A stretch of 61,256 nucleotides of DNA, taken from the NCBI GenBank assembly GCA_017526905.1, contig JAFXQT010000065.1:1-61256 (forward strand), read 5' to 3'. The number at the start of each line of letters is the position of its first letter. The first letter of the stretch is position 1. A program made the position numbers and the translations under genes. The notes beneath the pieces are model-generated. The model was not told the DNA's origin and made no database searches. It was given only the letters and a program-made list of their open reading frames with translations. Source of the DNA: Bacteroidaceae bacterium. Its GTDB lineage: Bacteria > Bacteroidota > Bacteroidia > Bacteroidales > Bacteroidaceae. Below, in pieces: positions 45,293 to 54,779 of the stretch.

Positions 45293-46567
45293 ATGAAACA
45301 AGGAAAAGTGGATGCCCTACTGGGCATCGTGTTCGGCGACGAAGGAAAAGGCAAAGTAGTTGACGTATTCACACCACGCTACGATGTGGTTGCACGTTTT
45401 GCCGGAGGCCCCAACGCAGGGCACACCATCATCTTCGAAGGCAAGAAATTCGTGCTGCGAAGCATCCCGTCAGGCATTTTCGACGAGGACAAGATTAACG
45501 TCATCGGCAACGGATGCGTCATCGCTCCGGACCTTTTCATGGCCGAAGCACACGAGCTTGAAGCTGCTGGCTATAACCTACGCAACCGCTTGCACATCAG
45601 CAAGCGAGCTCATCTCATCCTCCCCACCCACCGTGTGTTGGACCGAGCCTATGAGGCTGCAAAGGGGAAAAACCGTGTAGGCACCACCGGCAAGGGCATA
45701 GGCCCTACCTACAGCGAGAAAGCCAGCCGCACCGGTTTGCGCGTAGGCGACATTCTTGAAGGATTCGATGCCAAATACGCTGCTCTGAAAGCCCGCCATG
45801 AACAAATCCTTCGAAACCTGAACTACACCGACTACGACATTACCGAGGAGGAACGCCTCTGGCTGCAAGGCGTTGAATACATGCGGCAGTTCCAACTTAC
45901 CGACACCGAGATTGAACTCAACCGCTATCTGGCCGAAGGTAAGAACATACTTGCCGAAGGCGCACAGGGCACGATGCTCGACATAGACCACGGCACATAC
46001 CCCTTCGTGTCCAGTTCAAGCACTACCACCGGTGGTGTCTGCACCGGACTTGGCGTGGGCCCCTCCAGCATTGGAGAAGTGTTTGGTATCTTCAAGGCCT
46101 ACAGCACTCGCGTGGGCGCTGGCCCCTTCCCCGTAGAACTCTTGGACGAGACTGGCGACCGCATACGCGAAATCGGACATGAGTACGGCGCCGTCACAGG
46201 CCGCAACCGTCGCTGTGGCTGGGTCGATCTCGTTGCACTGAAGTACGCCATCATGGTCAACGGCGTTACACAACTCATCATGATGAAAAGCGACGTGCTG
46301 GATGGATTCGAAACTATTCGGGCCTGCGTTGCTTATCAGAAGGATGGCCAGCGTGTTACCGATATGCCTTACGACACACAAGGCTGGACCGCTGTTTACC
46401 AGGACCTGCCCGGCTGGCAGGAAGACCTCACTCAAATGACCGCCGAGGAACAGTTCCCAGAAGCCTTCCGGAACTACATCGCTTTCCTTGAGGCTGAGCT
46501 TCACACCCCCATTACCATTATCTCTGTCGGTCCCGACCGCGCCCAAACTATCATCCGCAACCGATAG
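45293..46567 (+). CDS. purA: Adenylosuccinate synthetase
   Basis: A 424-residue enzyme making adenylosuccinate from IMP and aspartate with GTP, the first committed step to AMP. The GTP loop FGDEGKGK is at residues 14-21, GGPNAGHTI at about 38-46, and VGTTGKGIGPTYSEK plus GAQGTMLDIDHGTYPFVSSS are present. The start at 45293 (MKQGKVDALLG) is used; the frame continues upstream into the fur-like gene. It is the second gene of the fur-purA pair. Confidence 0.97.
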   Translation: MKQGKVDALLGIVFGDEGKGKVVDVFTPRYDVVARFAGGPNAGHTIIFEGKKFVLRSIPSGIFDEDKINVIGNGCVIAPDLFMAEAHELEAAGYNLRNRLHISKRAHLILPTHRVLDRAYEAAKGKNRVGTTGKGIGPTYSEKASRTGLRVGDILEGFDAKYAALKARHEQILRNLNYTDYDITEEERLWLQGVEYMRQFQLTDTEIELNRYLAEGKNILAEGAQGTMLDIDHGTYPFVSSSSTTTGGVCTGLGVGPSSIGEVFGIFKAYSTRVGAGPFPVELLDETGDRIREIGHEYGAVTGRNRRCGWVDLVALKYAIMVNGVTQLIMMKSDVLDGFETIRACVAYQKDGQRVTDMPYDTQGWTAVYQDLPGWQEDLTQMTAEEQFPEAFRNYIAFLEAELHTPITIISVGPDRAQTIIRNR

Positions 46568-46713
46568 CACATCGTATTTCTGTCGCTGTGAATCAGTGCC
46601 GAATAAACACGGTACTGCTTACGAAATAAAACAGCCACTTATTTCCCACACACAGCTACACTCCGCTAAACAATAAGCAACACTTGCTGGCATGCTGGGC
46701 ACGCCCCACAATA

Positions 46714-46816
46714 AATGACGAATGATGCGCTCCAATGTACGGAGCGCATCATTCGTCATTCGTCATTAGTCATTCGTCATTCGTCATTAGCCATTAGTCA
46801 TTAGTCATTAGTCATT
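46714..46816. repeat. Perfect 20-bp hairpin plus heptamer array between convergent genes
   Basis: aatgacgaatgatgcgctcc (46714-46733), loop aatgtac and its exact complement (46741-46760) form a 20-bp hairpin. Its right arm runs into a heptamer array (cattcgt/cattagt) to about 46816, which also supplies the last codons and stop of the thioredoxin lipoprotein. Placed between convergent purA and thioredoxin genes, it probably ends transcription from both sides. Confidence 0.7.
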
Positions 46817-47941
46817 CCCCAACAGCTCAGCCATCTTATTTAGAAGATCTTCACCGCGCAAATCCTTGGCAACGATCTTACCCTGCTGGTCAACCAACAC
46901 ATTAGCGGGAATGCTACGTACATTGTACAACGCAGCGCCAGCACTCTCCCAGCCCTTCAAATCGCTCATCTGCGGCCATGGCATGTTCAAGTCCTTAATG
47001 GCTTTTAGCCATGCTTCCTTGTCATTGTCCAGCGACACACCTACCACTTCAAAGCCCTTGTCGTGATAGTCCGTGTAGGCCTGCACCACCGTGGGCATCT
47101 CGGCACGGCACGGACCACACCAACTGGCCCAAAAGTCAATAAGCACATACTTGTTCTGAGCCACATAGGTGCTCACCTTCATAGGCTTGCCATCCACGCC
47201 GTTCAGCTCGATATCTGTGTACTCGCGGCCCACTTCCGTAGCCTTTGCAGCTTCACGTTCGGCCAGCAATGCCTTATAGAACGGGTAGTCTGGCTGCTTC
47301 TCGCCCAGCAACTTGAACAACTCTTCCTGATCCTCCTCCGAGAAGTTGGACTGGTTGTAGCCGAAAAGCATGTCGCTCAGGGCTGAAGGCATGTTGTCAA
47401 TTATAAACTGCTTCTGGTAGGCTAAAAGCACCGCCTGCAGCGAGTCAACTTGTGCTTCGGCAGCAGCACGTGCCTCTTCCGTCTGGGTCGTGTCCTGACT
47501 CAGCGCCCAAGGCTCGTTCATCTGCTCGGCAATTGCATTGCAGCTATCCTCATACTGTGCGAATAGTGCTGTGCTGGGGCCGCCTTCAATATCATGCTTC
47601 ACATCGCTGCCTTTCTTCAGGTTCAGGTGGAATGCAGCATTCTCCAGAATAATCTGAGCATAGGTCGTGGGTGTTCCCTCATGAATCGGCAGGACAAAGC
47701 GCAGGATTGCACCTTCCTGCTCGCCTGCAAAATGGAATTTACCATCAGCAATAATGGCCGTATCTAAAGGAAGGATATTGAACAAGCCCTGTATCTCGCA
47801 CAGCAGCACCGTATCGCCATCCACCGTTCCCTCAGCCGTACCATCAATGGTATAGCCTTTGGGCGTACTATTACAAGCTGCCAGGCACAGACCCATCAGC
47901 AGCACGGCCGTTAAGCCGAAAAAGAAATGATGTTTTCTCAT
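46808..47941 (-). CDS. DUF4369-thioredoxin lipoprotein (TlpA/ResA type)
   Basis: A 377-residue lipoprotein (lipobox LAAC) with an N-terminal DUF4369 domain (about 27-135), a helical linker and a C-terminal TlpA-like thioredoxin domain with WCGPC (C275, C278). It should act as a periplasmic or outer-membrane thiol reductase. Its last residues and stop codon are made by the heptamer array. It is the last gene of the SusCD run, 26 bases after its paralogue. Confidence 0.92.
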   Translation of the reverse strand: MRKHHFFFGLTAVLLMGLCLAACNSTPKGYTIDGTAEGTVDGDTVLLCEIQGLFNILPLDTAIIADGKFHFAGEQEGAILRFVLPIHEGTPTTYAQIILENAAFHLNLKKGSDVKHDIEGGPSTALFAQYEDSCNAIAEQMNEPWALSQDTTQTEEARAAAEAQVDSLQAVLLAYQKQFIIDNMPSALSDMLFGYNQSNFSEEDQEELFKLLGEKQPDYPFYKALLAEREAAKATEVGREYTDIELNGVDGKPMKVSTYVAQNKYVLIDFWASWCGPCRAEMPTVVQAYTDYHDKGFEVVGVSLDNDKEAWLKAIKDLNMPWPQMSDLKGWESAGAALYNVRSIPANVLVDQQGKIVAKDLRGEDLLNKMAELLGND

Positions 47942-47967
47942 AAGTAGCTATTTATTAGTTTGTCAAA

Positions 47968-49038
47968 TCATTTGTTCTTGATCATTTTGCCGGCCTGCAC
48001 CGGATCCTCCGGGGATGCAACCACCTTTCCGTCAGGCCCCACCAACAGGTAATAAGGCACACCATTTCCCACACGATAGGTGGCAAACAACTCGGCATAC
48101 CCCTTCTCTGTAGTCACATACTGCGCCCAAGGCTCAGGCTTACGTGCCATGCCATCACGCCAGGCTGCATCGTCGGTGTCAATGCTTACGCTCACCACCT
48201 CCAGCACATCGGCATGGTCGTGGGCCAATTGAGCCACGGTGTCCATCCAATAAATGCAAATACCGCACCACGAAGCCCAGAAATCCACCAGCACGTACTT
48301 ACCTTTTGGGAGGACCTCCGTCAACCGGTGTATCTTGCCTTCCGTATCCTTCAGCTCCAAGTCGGCCACAGGTTTGCCAGGCACAGTCTCTGCTGCCACA
48401 GGCAACAAGTCGCGCAACCGGTGCAAACCAGCTGTATCGTCAGGGCAAGCCGTAATCGTACGCTCCAAATGCGCCACTTGCTCACCTGTCAGCCGGTACG
48501 CCCGCTGTAACAAACGCTGAGCCAACCATACCGAAACAGCCGACTGCGGGTGAGCATCAATAAACGCCCAGAGGTCAGCGTTCCGCTCGCCACCGGCATC
48601 CAGCAAATCATTGTAATCGGCCTGTACCTGGGTACCCGTCAGGCGAAAAGGCGAAGCATCCGACGTAAGCGGCCTACCTGGCACATGCTTACACTCCAGC
48701 TCGCCCCCAGACACAAATACCTCCGAATAAGTCCAGTGGATAGAGTCCAGCGGCCAACCGTTCTGTTCCACCAAGCGCAGATTATTCGTCATCAATGTGC
48801 CCTGCACAGGAGCATCGATAGAGCCTGTAATCACGAATGTGCCATCCTTGATTACCACATCCTCACCAATGCTCACGGAATTAGCCGTATCTGTCTGAAC
48901 AACCAATCCAGCCTCATAACCATCGGGCAGAGGCACTTCACCACGAATCGTAAACTCATGCGGAATGGCAACCTGTTGCTGGCACGATGTAAACACCATG
49001 CCAGCAACCACTGCCATATATAGGAGATTCTTATACAT
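47968..49038 (-). CDS. Thioredoxin-like lipoprotein with WCGIC site
   Basis: A 356-residue lipoprotein (lipobox FTSC, then QQQ) with a C-terminal thioredoxin fold. The active site is WCGIC (C258, C261) in FWASWCGICIYWMD, less usual than WCGPC, so its redox potential may differ from that of its neighbour. A cis-Pro region GVPYYLLVGPDG is present. The N-terminal domain is a diverged DUF4369-like sandwich. The two thioredoxins in tandem suggest a paired redox function for the SusCD operon. Confidence 0.9.
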   Translation of the reverse strand: MYKNLLYMAVVAGMVFTSCQQQVAIPHEFTIRGEVPLPDGYEAGLVVQTDTANSVSIGEDVVIKDGTFVITGSIDAPVQGTLMTNNLRLVEQNGWPLDSIHWTYSEVFVSGGELECKHVPGRPLTSDASPFRLTGTQVQADYNDLLDAGGERNADLWAFIDAHPQSAVSVWLAQRLLQRAYRLTGEQVAHLERTITACPDDTAGLHRLRDLLPVAAETVPGKPVADLELKDTEGKIHRLTEVLPKGKYVLVDFWASWCGICIYWMDTVAQLAHDHADVLEVVSVSIDTDDAAWRDGMARKPEPWAQYVTTEKGYAELFATYRVGNGVPYYLLVGPDGKVVASPEDPVQAGKMIKNK

Positions 49039-49052
49039 CCGATTCCAAAAGA

Positions 49053-50420
49053 TTATTGCTTACGATAAAGCACCTTTCGACCATCCAGCACATAAATGCC
49101 TTCGCGCTTAACGGCCGAAGCACGACGACCAGCAAGGTCATACACAGCCACATCAGCCTGTTTCCGGCTGCCACCCTGCACCATTTCGATACCAGTGGTC
49201 ATGTTCTGGTCGATATAGATCTTAGCGGGGACAGTTCCATCGGTCAGCATGCTATCGGGCATCACCATATACAACTTCTCAGCGGCAATCTGGCCCTCGG
49301 TAATCAGGCTGAACACACCTTTTTCGGCATCAAAGGTGTACAACTTATCATTCTCCTGCATCGCTGCATCAACCATCACGCCCTCACTGCCACTCCAACG
49401 GAACAATTGAGGATACATGGGTTCATCACTCTCCACATTTTCGCTCGGATACAACGTTACATCACCCTCACCATAAAGAACGGTGGCCGTCTTGCCCATA
49501 GTGGCGTATGTGCTTGTAATCAGATCGAGGTATTGCTCGCCCTGTTCATTCTTTTCAATCAGATTGTTTTCCGTGTCCTCATAGATGCTTGTACTATAAG
49601 CTGTAGCTGCGCTGAAGAGCAGGTAGGGATAGGGGCTGTAGAATTCAACAAATCCGCCTTCCTCAGGGAAATGCAGCGTCATCGTACGTGTGTCGCTGAA
49701 ATTAGCCTGATAAGTAGCCACACCCTTCACATCCACCGTCAGCGTGGGTTCGGTGGAAACGACCTCACCATCCAGTGTCCAATTCACAAAGCTGCTGAAC
49801 TCTGATGCAGGCTCGGCAGTAAGTGTCACCTTGTCGCCGATATTATTAACGAGTTTATCAATAGAGGCTGTGCCCATCACACTCTGCTCCACGCTCACTT
49901 GCACTGCCACATGAGTGAAGAGTGCGCGAAAATAGTTATTGGGATCCATGGGCATAAGAGCCGACACAGTAAGGGAGTCATCGCTCACCTCGGCGCCCAT
50001 GCTCTCGTCATAATGCTTGGAGCCCACGCCGTTATCAAGGCTGAGATAGGCGGGTGAGAACTCATCGCTCTGCGTGGCTGCCACCTCATCAACACGCACT
50101 ACATCCCCGTTCTCGTCAAGCGCATCCTTGGCAAAACCGATAAACTGCCAGCCCTCAGCAGCCTTAGCATAGCCGTAGAGGTTATACCCCGTGGTGGTCA
50201 GTTCAAAGTCCTGCGAAGCTACATAATCCTCGGCTTCGGGCAGAGCCGCAGCATCATCGGTTACATACACAGTACCGGCACCCGTAGGATAGGCATCCAC
50301 CTGCACCTTGTAAGCATACCATTCATCGCCGCCAGCTTGCACTGCAGAAACAGAGAAGATGAGGGCTACTGCGGCAAGCATCCTACGCCCTCCTAAAACT
50401 GAAGTAAAGATTCTTTTCAT
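49053..50420 (-). CDS. Exported protein with InlB-like repeat and C-terminal tail signal
   Basis: A 455-residue exported protein (signal peptide ending VQAG). Residues about 170-240 resemble a divergent InlB B-repeat (VSVEQSVMGTASIDKLVNNI, ending VATYQANFS). The C terminus reads VAVYDLAGRRASAVKREGIY and then VLDGRKVLYRKQ, the tail motif shared with the two Omp28-like proteins. The start at 50420 is chosen for the signal peptide. It sits inside the SusCD run, 14 bases before the first thioredoxin gene. Confidence 0.75.
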   Translation of the reverse strand: MKRIFTSVLGGRRMLAAVALIFSVSAVQAGGDEWYAYKVQVDAYPTGAGTVYVTDDAAALPEAEDYVASQDFELTTTGYNLYGYAKAAEGWQFIGFAKDALDENGDVVRVDEVAATQSDEFSPAYLSLDNGVGSKHYDESMGAEVSDDSLTVSALMPMDPNNYFRALFTHVAVQVSVEQSVMGTASIDKLVNNIGDKVTLTAEPASEFSSFVNWTLDGEVVSTEPTLTVDVKGVATYQANFSDTRTMTLHFPEEGGFVEFYSPYPYLLFSAATAYSTSIYEDTENNLIEKNEQGEQYLDLITSTYATMGKTATVLYGEGDVTLYPSENVESDEPMYPQLFRWSGSEGVMVDAAMQENDKLYTFDAEKGVFSLITEGQIAAEKLYMVMPDSMLTDGTVPAKIYIDQNMTTGIEMVQGGSRKQADVAVYDLAGRRASAVKREGIYVLDGRKVLYRKQ

Positions 50421-50471
50421 ACGTCTTTTTTTTTTGTTAGTAGATAATGTGATTAGTTCCATATTATAAAG

Positions 50472-51428
50472 TCAGGCACGGCGTGAAGCCAGCCCACGAC
50501 GTTTCCGGTTACAATGCCACCATATCGTGCCGCACATCAGAAGCGCTAAAATAGCTCCCACCCTGATGGGGGTAAAGCGTGTAGCCGTGGGCTGCCATGT
50601 GGAAGGGAAAAGCTGACGTCCCTGCCCCAACACCAAGGGCCGACTGTGCCCCTCGGCATCATCTATGGTTGCCTGCATCCATACCTGCCCCATCAGCACG
50701 GGCATCATCATCCGATCAGGTGCCGCATGCCGAAAGCCCTTCGCACCAATGCGCGTCTTCCAGAAAAGGCCCGACCATGGTGCATGGTCTGAGCAGAGAT
50801 CTACCACGTCGCGGTAGGTACCGGTGGCCAACTCGGTGGGCAGGTCATGGTAAGTAATAGTGCCACTACGAAGCGACTTTTGCACCACCCAAGCCACCAT
50901 CGAAGTGCAGGTGTGCTCAGTCACATCAAAGTCCCAGCAGGCACCACGCGCCATTTCTTCGTCCAAGCTACGCCACAACGCCTGCTCCTCGTCAGGCAGC
51001 AGATTCAGCGTATAGGACATCACCTCCCGGCCTTCCTCTTTGTACTGCGCCAGGAACCGGGCGGTGGGTGCAGCAATAAACCCAGCCTTGGGATGGCCTA
51101 AGAAAAACCGCAGTTTCTCATTGGGTGTAAGCGCCATTTCAAACGTGAAGCAATAGTCCAAGCCACGGCTGGGACACTCCAGCCGAAGAGCAGCATGGCC
51201 ATAAGCCGAATATACCTTTCGGCCAGCCGAGGTGGTGAGCAAACTCACACGAACGAAGTCGGGGTCCTGTGCTGCAATCTGAATACTATCTGCCCTTGCT
51301 GAGGATGAAGGCTGATGGAGTGCTGCTGATGCTACAGGCATCGCAGCCAAAGCCATAGCTCCCCAGCGAATGCAGATACACTGTATGCTGAGCAGGACGA
51401 AACAATATGTCAGACACTTATTGCGCAT
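50472..51428 (-). CDS. DUF4105-like periplasmic/membrane protein
   Basis: A 318-residue protein with an N-terminal signal or anchor helix and a C-terminal transmembrane helix (about 290-308) followed by a basic tail. The core VSLLTTSAGRKVYSAYGHAA and later DFDVTEHTCTSMVAWVV resemble DUF4105, a papain-like NlpC-type fold with conserved His and Cys. Function unknown. It overlaps the upstream FISUMP gene end by 11 bases, so it belongs to the operon. Confidence 0.7.
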   Translation of the reverse strand: MRNKCLTYCFVLLSIQCICIRWGAMALAAMPVASAALHQPSSSARADSIQIAAQDPDFVRVSLLTTSAGRKVYSAYGHAALRLECPSRGLDYCFTFEMALTPNEKLRFFLGHPKAGFIAAPTARFLAQYKEEGREVMSYTLNLLPDEEQALWRSLDEEMARGACWDFDVTEHTCTSMVAWVVQKSLRSGTITYHDLPTELATGTYRDVVDLCSDHAPWSGLFWKTRIGAKGFRHAAPDRMMMPVLMGQVWMQATIDDAEGHSRPLVLGQGRQLFPSTWQPTATRFTPIRVGAILALLMCGTIWWHCNRKRRGLASRRA

Positions 51429-52155
51429 CGCGTACGAAACGAACACTGAGTTTATATCCCGTGGGCTCCATGCTCAGGCGGCACACGCCGTCGCGAGCAG
51501 CAGACAACTTACGCACATAGTAGTATTCGCCGCCTTTGGCTGTATCAACCGTTGCACTCCAGTAGTAGCCCAAGGCACCCAAGAACCGCCATCCCGTCTG
51601 GATGGAATTGCCGAAGTAATAGCCGCCCAGAAGGAGGTTGAGGGGCTGACGTTCACCATAAATGCTGAGCATAAGCGGTGCGCTGTGTCCTCGCCAGCCA
51701 TCAGCAGCAACTTCGTCGGCAGTCATCCCCAACGAACGCTCCAGCGCCTGCCAGTCGGCATCGGTCGGGATGCGCCACCCGTCCGGACAAGCCAACTTGG
51801 CACCGGCAAGGGTGTAAAGCCGACCGAAAGCAGAGAGGTTGCGGGTACTTTGTGGGTTATAGCCTCCGTTCACGCTCCCATTCTCATCAGCATCCAAATA
51901 AATAGAGCTGTTTACATCGTCTTGAATGTCAAAGCAGGCATTCTCTGTCATCCAATCCAAACCTCCGTAGCGCACCCAGGTGTATTGGTGACCGTCGCGC
52001 GGATCGGTAAAAGTGCCCTGCGTCTCGGCCGGAATGGTGGATGGAGCATCGTCGTCAGCTGCACAAGACAGCATGGACATACTCATCACCAGCGCAAAGA
52101 AAGCAGCTGTAAAACGGAAGAGTGTGTATTTTACATAATTACTTTTGCGTATCAT
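51418..52155 (-). CDS. FISUMP-domain lipoprotein
   Basis: A 245-residue lipoprotein (lipobox MLSC) with the Fibrobacter succinogenes major paralogous domain: TFTDPRDGHQYTWVRYGGLD then WMTENACFD, CPDGWRIPTDADWQAL and GYYWSAT. This domain is common in exported Bacteroidetes proteins and probably mediates binding. It is the fourth gene of the SusCD run. Confidence 0.88.
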   Translation of the reverse strand: MIRKSNYVKYTLFRFTAAFFALVMSMSMLSCAADDDAPSTIPAETQGTFTDPRDGHQYTWVRYGGLDWMTENACFDIQDDVNSSIYLDADENGSVNGGYNPQSTRNLSAFGRLYTLAGAKLACPDGWRIPTDADWQALERSLGMTADEVAADGWRGHSAPLMLSIYGERQPLNLLLGGYYFGNSIQTGWRFLGALGYYWSATVDTAKGGEYYYVRKLSAARDGVCRLSMEPTGYKLSVRFVRDAQ

Positions 52156-52177
52156 ACTTCGTCTGAATAGTTCTTGT

Positions 52178-53092
52178 TTAGACCCTGTAACCCAGTTCTA
52201 CCAACACCGCCCGCACAATTGCGGCCTTCTGCAAAACCAAAGGATAGTTGGCATACTGCTGTTGCAGTTGTTCGTCGGTATATTGAATGGCCAATAGTGC
52301 GTAGGAGTTTAAGTCCTGGGTGGTCGAAGGGAAGGATGAGATGCTGGTTGAACTGAGAAAGCCCAGGGCGTACAACTCTGACGTAGAAGGCTTCCCATCG
52401 TAGCCAAGTGTTCTATAATCACGACCATAATAATCGGCGCTGATGGCATAGAACGCAGAGAAAGCATCGCTATTATTAGTGGCAAGCTGGCCAATAACTA
52501 TGTTAAGTATACGTTGCGCATACTGTTCCTTCTGTGCATCGGTACGTTCACGCTGTACCAGATAGTTGGAAGCTATAGCTATGCATCGCTGGTTTGTTAT
52601 GGCATAAGGCTTACCGGTGCTTGCACCACTATCAGCCCAACCCGTAATGACATTGGCAGCAAACCAACTATAAGGCCGCAAGGTTCCGGTTAGATGCGGC
52701 ATAATAAAACGTTGGATAAAGTCGGCAGCCTCGGACTTCTGCTCCTGAGTATCAAGATAGGTGTATGTATAGGAGGTACTGATGTAAGCCGAAAGCCCAA
52801 CTGAATAGGTCATATCCAGCGTCTCCACAAAATAGCGGGGTGTACCATTGATATCGGTACCGAGATATTCCTGCTGTAGTGTGTCATTAAATAACAGATA
52901 ACAGCCTGTCTGCTCCTGGAACTGACGCCGCAGTAGTGCCTCCTCACTCTGGTCGTCAGTTGCTGGCCGGAACACGTCAGATGGGTTCTTGAAGTCAGGC
53001 TCTAATGCCCGCTCCGAGCAGGCTGTGAAGGCAAGGTGCAACACACTGACCACAGCCACCCATAAGCATGGTTTATTTGTATGTATTCTCAT
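52178..53092 (-). CDS. SusCD-associated lipoprotein of unknown function
   Basis: A 304-residue lipoprotein (lipobox FTAC, C25). It follows susD directly, where other Bacteroidetes loci carry a zinc metallohydrolase lipoprotein; the start QFQEQTGCYLLFND recalls that group, but I find no HExxH. It may be an inactive relative. The last 100 residues are helical. Function unknown. Confidence 0.7.
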   Translation of the reverse strand: MRIHTNKPCLWVAVVSVLHLAFTACSERALEPDFKNPSDVFRPATDDQSEEALLRRQFQEQTGCYLLFNDTLQQEYLGTDINGTPRYFVETLDMTYSVGLSAYISTSYTYTYLDTQEQKSEAADFIQRFIMPHLTGTLRPYSWFAANVITGWADSGASTGKPYAITNQRCIAIASNYLVQRERTDAQKEQYAQRILNIVIGQLATNNSDAFSAFYAISADYYGRDYRTLGYDGKPSTSELYALGFLSSTSISSFPSTTQDLNSYALLAIQYTDEQLQQQYANYPLVLQKAAIVRAVLVELGYRV

Positions 53093-53125
53093 CTATTGTC
53101 TATTTTCAGTTGTCAGTTTCACCCT

Positions 53126-54733
53126 TCACTCTTCCGTTGGCACCACAGTGAACTCCCTCCATAGGTTTCCGTTACCCTCCATGCCCGTGTTGAAGTTAAG
53201 CACTTCCTGTGGAATGGGCAATGTCCACGAAGGGTCGTCCTCTGTCAACACGAACCGATGGGTTTCCAATGGAATGGTGGTTCCACGGTCGGCATAATAA
53301 GTATAATTGTGTACAAGAGCAATGCGTTCGGGCTGCACTGCACAAACCCGATAACGGCGCAAGTCAAACCAACGCTGCCCTTGCAGCAACAGTTCACGGC
53401 GCCGCTCGGCACGTACATCTGTAATGAGTTGTGCGCCGGCAGAGTTGATTTGCCATGAGCCGCTATCACTGAAACGAGCCCGGCGCAAAGTGTTCACGGC
53501 TGCACGCGCCTCCTCTTCATGACCTAAATAAGCCTCGGCCTCGGCCAGATTCAAATATGCCTCGGAGGAACGAAGCCAGAATATGGACGATACGGGCGAA
53601 GTGCGAGTCTCCAACGAGAAGGTGTAGGCATAATAGTAATAGGTGTCTGAACTGGTGGCAGGCAGCGGGGCCGTCAGGTACTGGGCACCATTCTCGCGCA
53701 GCATCAATCCGCGGAAACTACCGTTGCGCCACAGCCACTGCATGCGGCGCAGGTCATTGGCTGCATAGGCTGCATAGAGGTCGTGGCTCACGCGCAGGCT
53801 CTGCCATGTGTAGTCCATCATTGCGGGCAGGTCGTCACCACCCATTGAAAAGATGTTCTCCACACATGTCTTCTGCATCATTGGGGTGGATTGCATGCGA
53901 AGGTCCTGCAATTGTCCATGCTCCTGAATCACCTTTTGGGCATAACGTGCGGCCTCTTCCCACTGTTGCATGTACAGATAAACGCGGCTCTGCAGCAGAT
54001 GTACCGCAGCATGACTGGCGCGATACAGGTTATGGCGAGTAGCCGACGTCAGTTGTTCAAAAGCAGCATCAGCCGCCTTCAGGTCGTTCTCAATCAACGC
54101 ATATACCTGCTCCACCGTAGCACGGCTGAACTTCTGATCCTCCACCTCTGGGCGGGTTTTAAGCGGCACCCCAGGCTGAGTGCTGGCAGTGGCGGGAACG
54201 TAAGGCTGACCGTACAGATTCACCAGTATCCAGTAATAGTAGGCACGGAGAAAGCGTGCCTCACCCTCGACTTTCGCAGCACCCTCGCGCTCGGCAACTG
54301 TGACCCGAGGAACAGCATCGAGGCTGTAAAGCACATTGTTAGCTATATTGATTTTCTTGTAAGCCTGCGTCCAGAACTCATTTTCGGCAAAATAGCCCGA
54401 ATAGGTCTCGTTCTGTCCCACACGTTGCTGCCACGTTAGGTAGCCGAAGAGGCGTTGATGGTCATCGAACATCCCGCTGCTGCGCCCGCTTGATGCACTG
54501 TTCTGCTCTTCCAATTCATCAGCCAGCAGATGGATAAACATGCCCTGGTTGGATTGCATATTAAAATTGTAGGTAGCAGCCACAGGCCAGTAGCAGTCGC
54601 CTATGAGCAACTCATCCAAGTCTTTCCAGGTACGCACATAGTCGGTGTCCTGTGAATATTCCTCAAGAAACGATGAACAGGAGCTAAGCCCCATGCCCAG
54701 GCATATCACAACGATTAAATATCGAACACGCAT
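53126..54733 (-). CDS. SusD/RagB-family surface lipoprotein
   Basis: A 535-residue SusD-like lipoprotein that caps the SusC receptor and binds substrate at the surface. The lipobox is LSSC in MRVRYLIVVICLGMGLSSCS. SusD landmarks include EARFLRAYYYWILVNLYGQP and LNLAEAEAYLGHEEEARAAV, then LRRARF and RRRELLLQGQRWFDLRRY. The start at 54733 gives the tightest signal peptide; 54751 is possible. It lies 46 bases after susC and is co-transcribed. Confidence 0.93.
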   Translation of the reverse strand: MRVRYLIVVICLGMGLSSCSSFLEEYSQDTDYVRTWKDLDELLIGDCYWPVAATYNFNMQSNQGMFIHLLADELEEQNSASSGRSSGMFDDHQRLFGYLTWQQRVGQNETYSGYFAENEFWTQAYKKINIANNVLYSLDAVPRVTVAEREGAAKVEGEARFLRAYYYWILVNLYGQPYVPATASTQPGVPLKTRPEVEDQKFSRATVEQVYALIENDLKAADAAFEQLTSATRHNLYRASHAAVHLLQSRVYLYMQQWEEAARYAQKVIQEHGQLQDLRMQSTPMMQKTCVENIFSMGGDDLPAMMDYTWQSLRVSHDLYAAYAANDLRRMQWLWRNGSFRGLMLRENGAQYLTAPLPATSSDTYYYYAYTFSLETRTSPVSSIFWLRSSEAYLNLAEAEAYLGHEEEARAAVNTLRRARFSDSGSWQINSAGAQLITDVRAERRRELLLQGQRWFDLRRYRVCAVQPERIALVHNYTYYADRGTTIPLETHRFVLTEDDPSWTLPIPQEVLNFNTGMEGNGNLWREFTVVPTEE

Positions 54734-54779
54734 TACTTCATGCATTCTCATGAAACCTTAATCTTTTAACTTTAAACAA

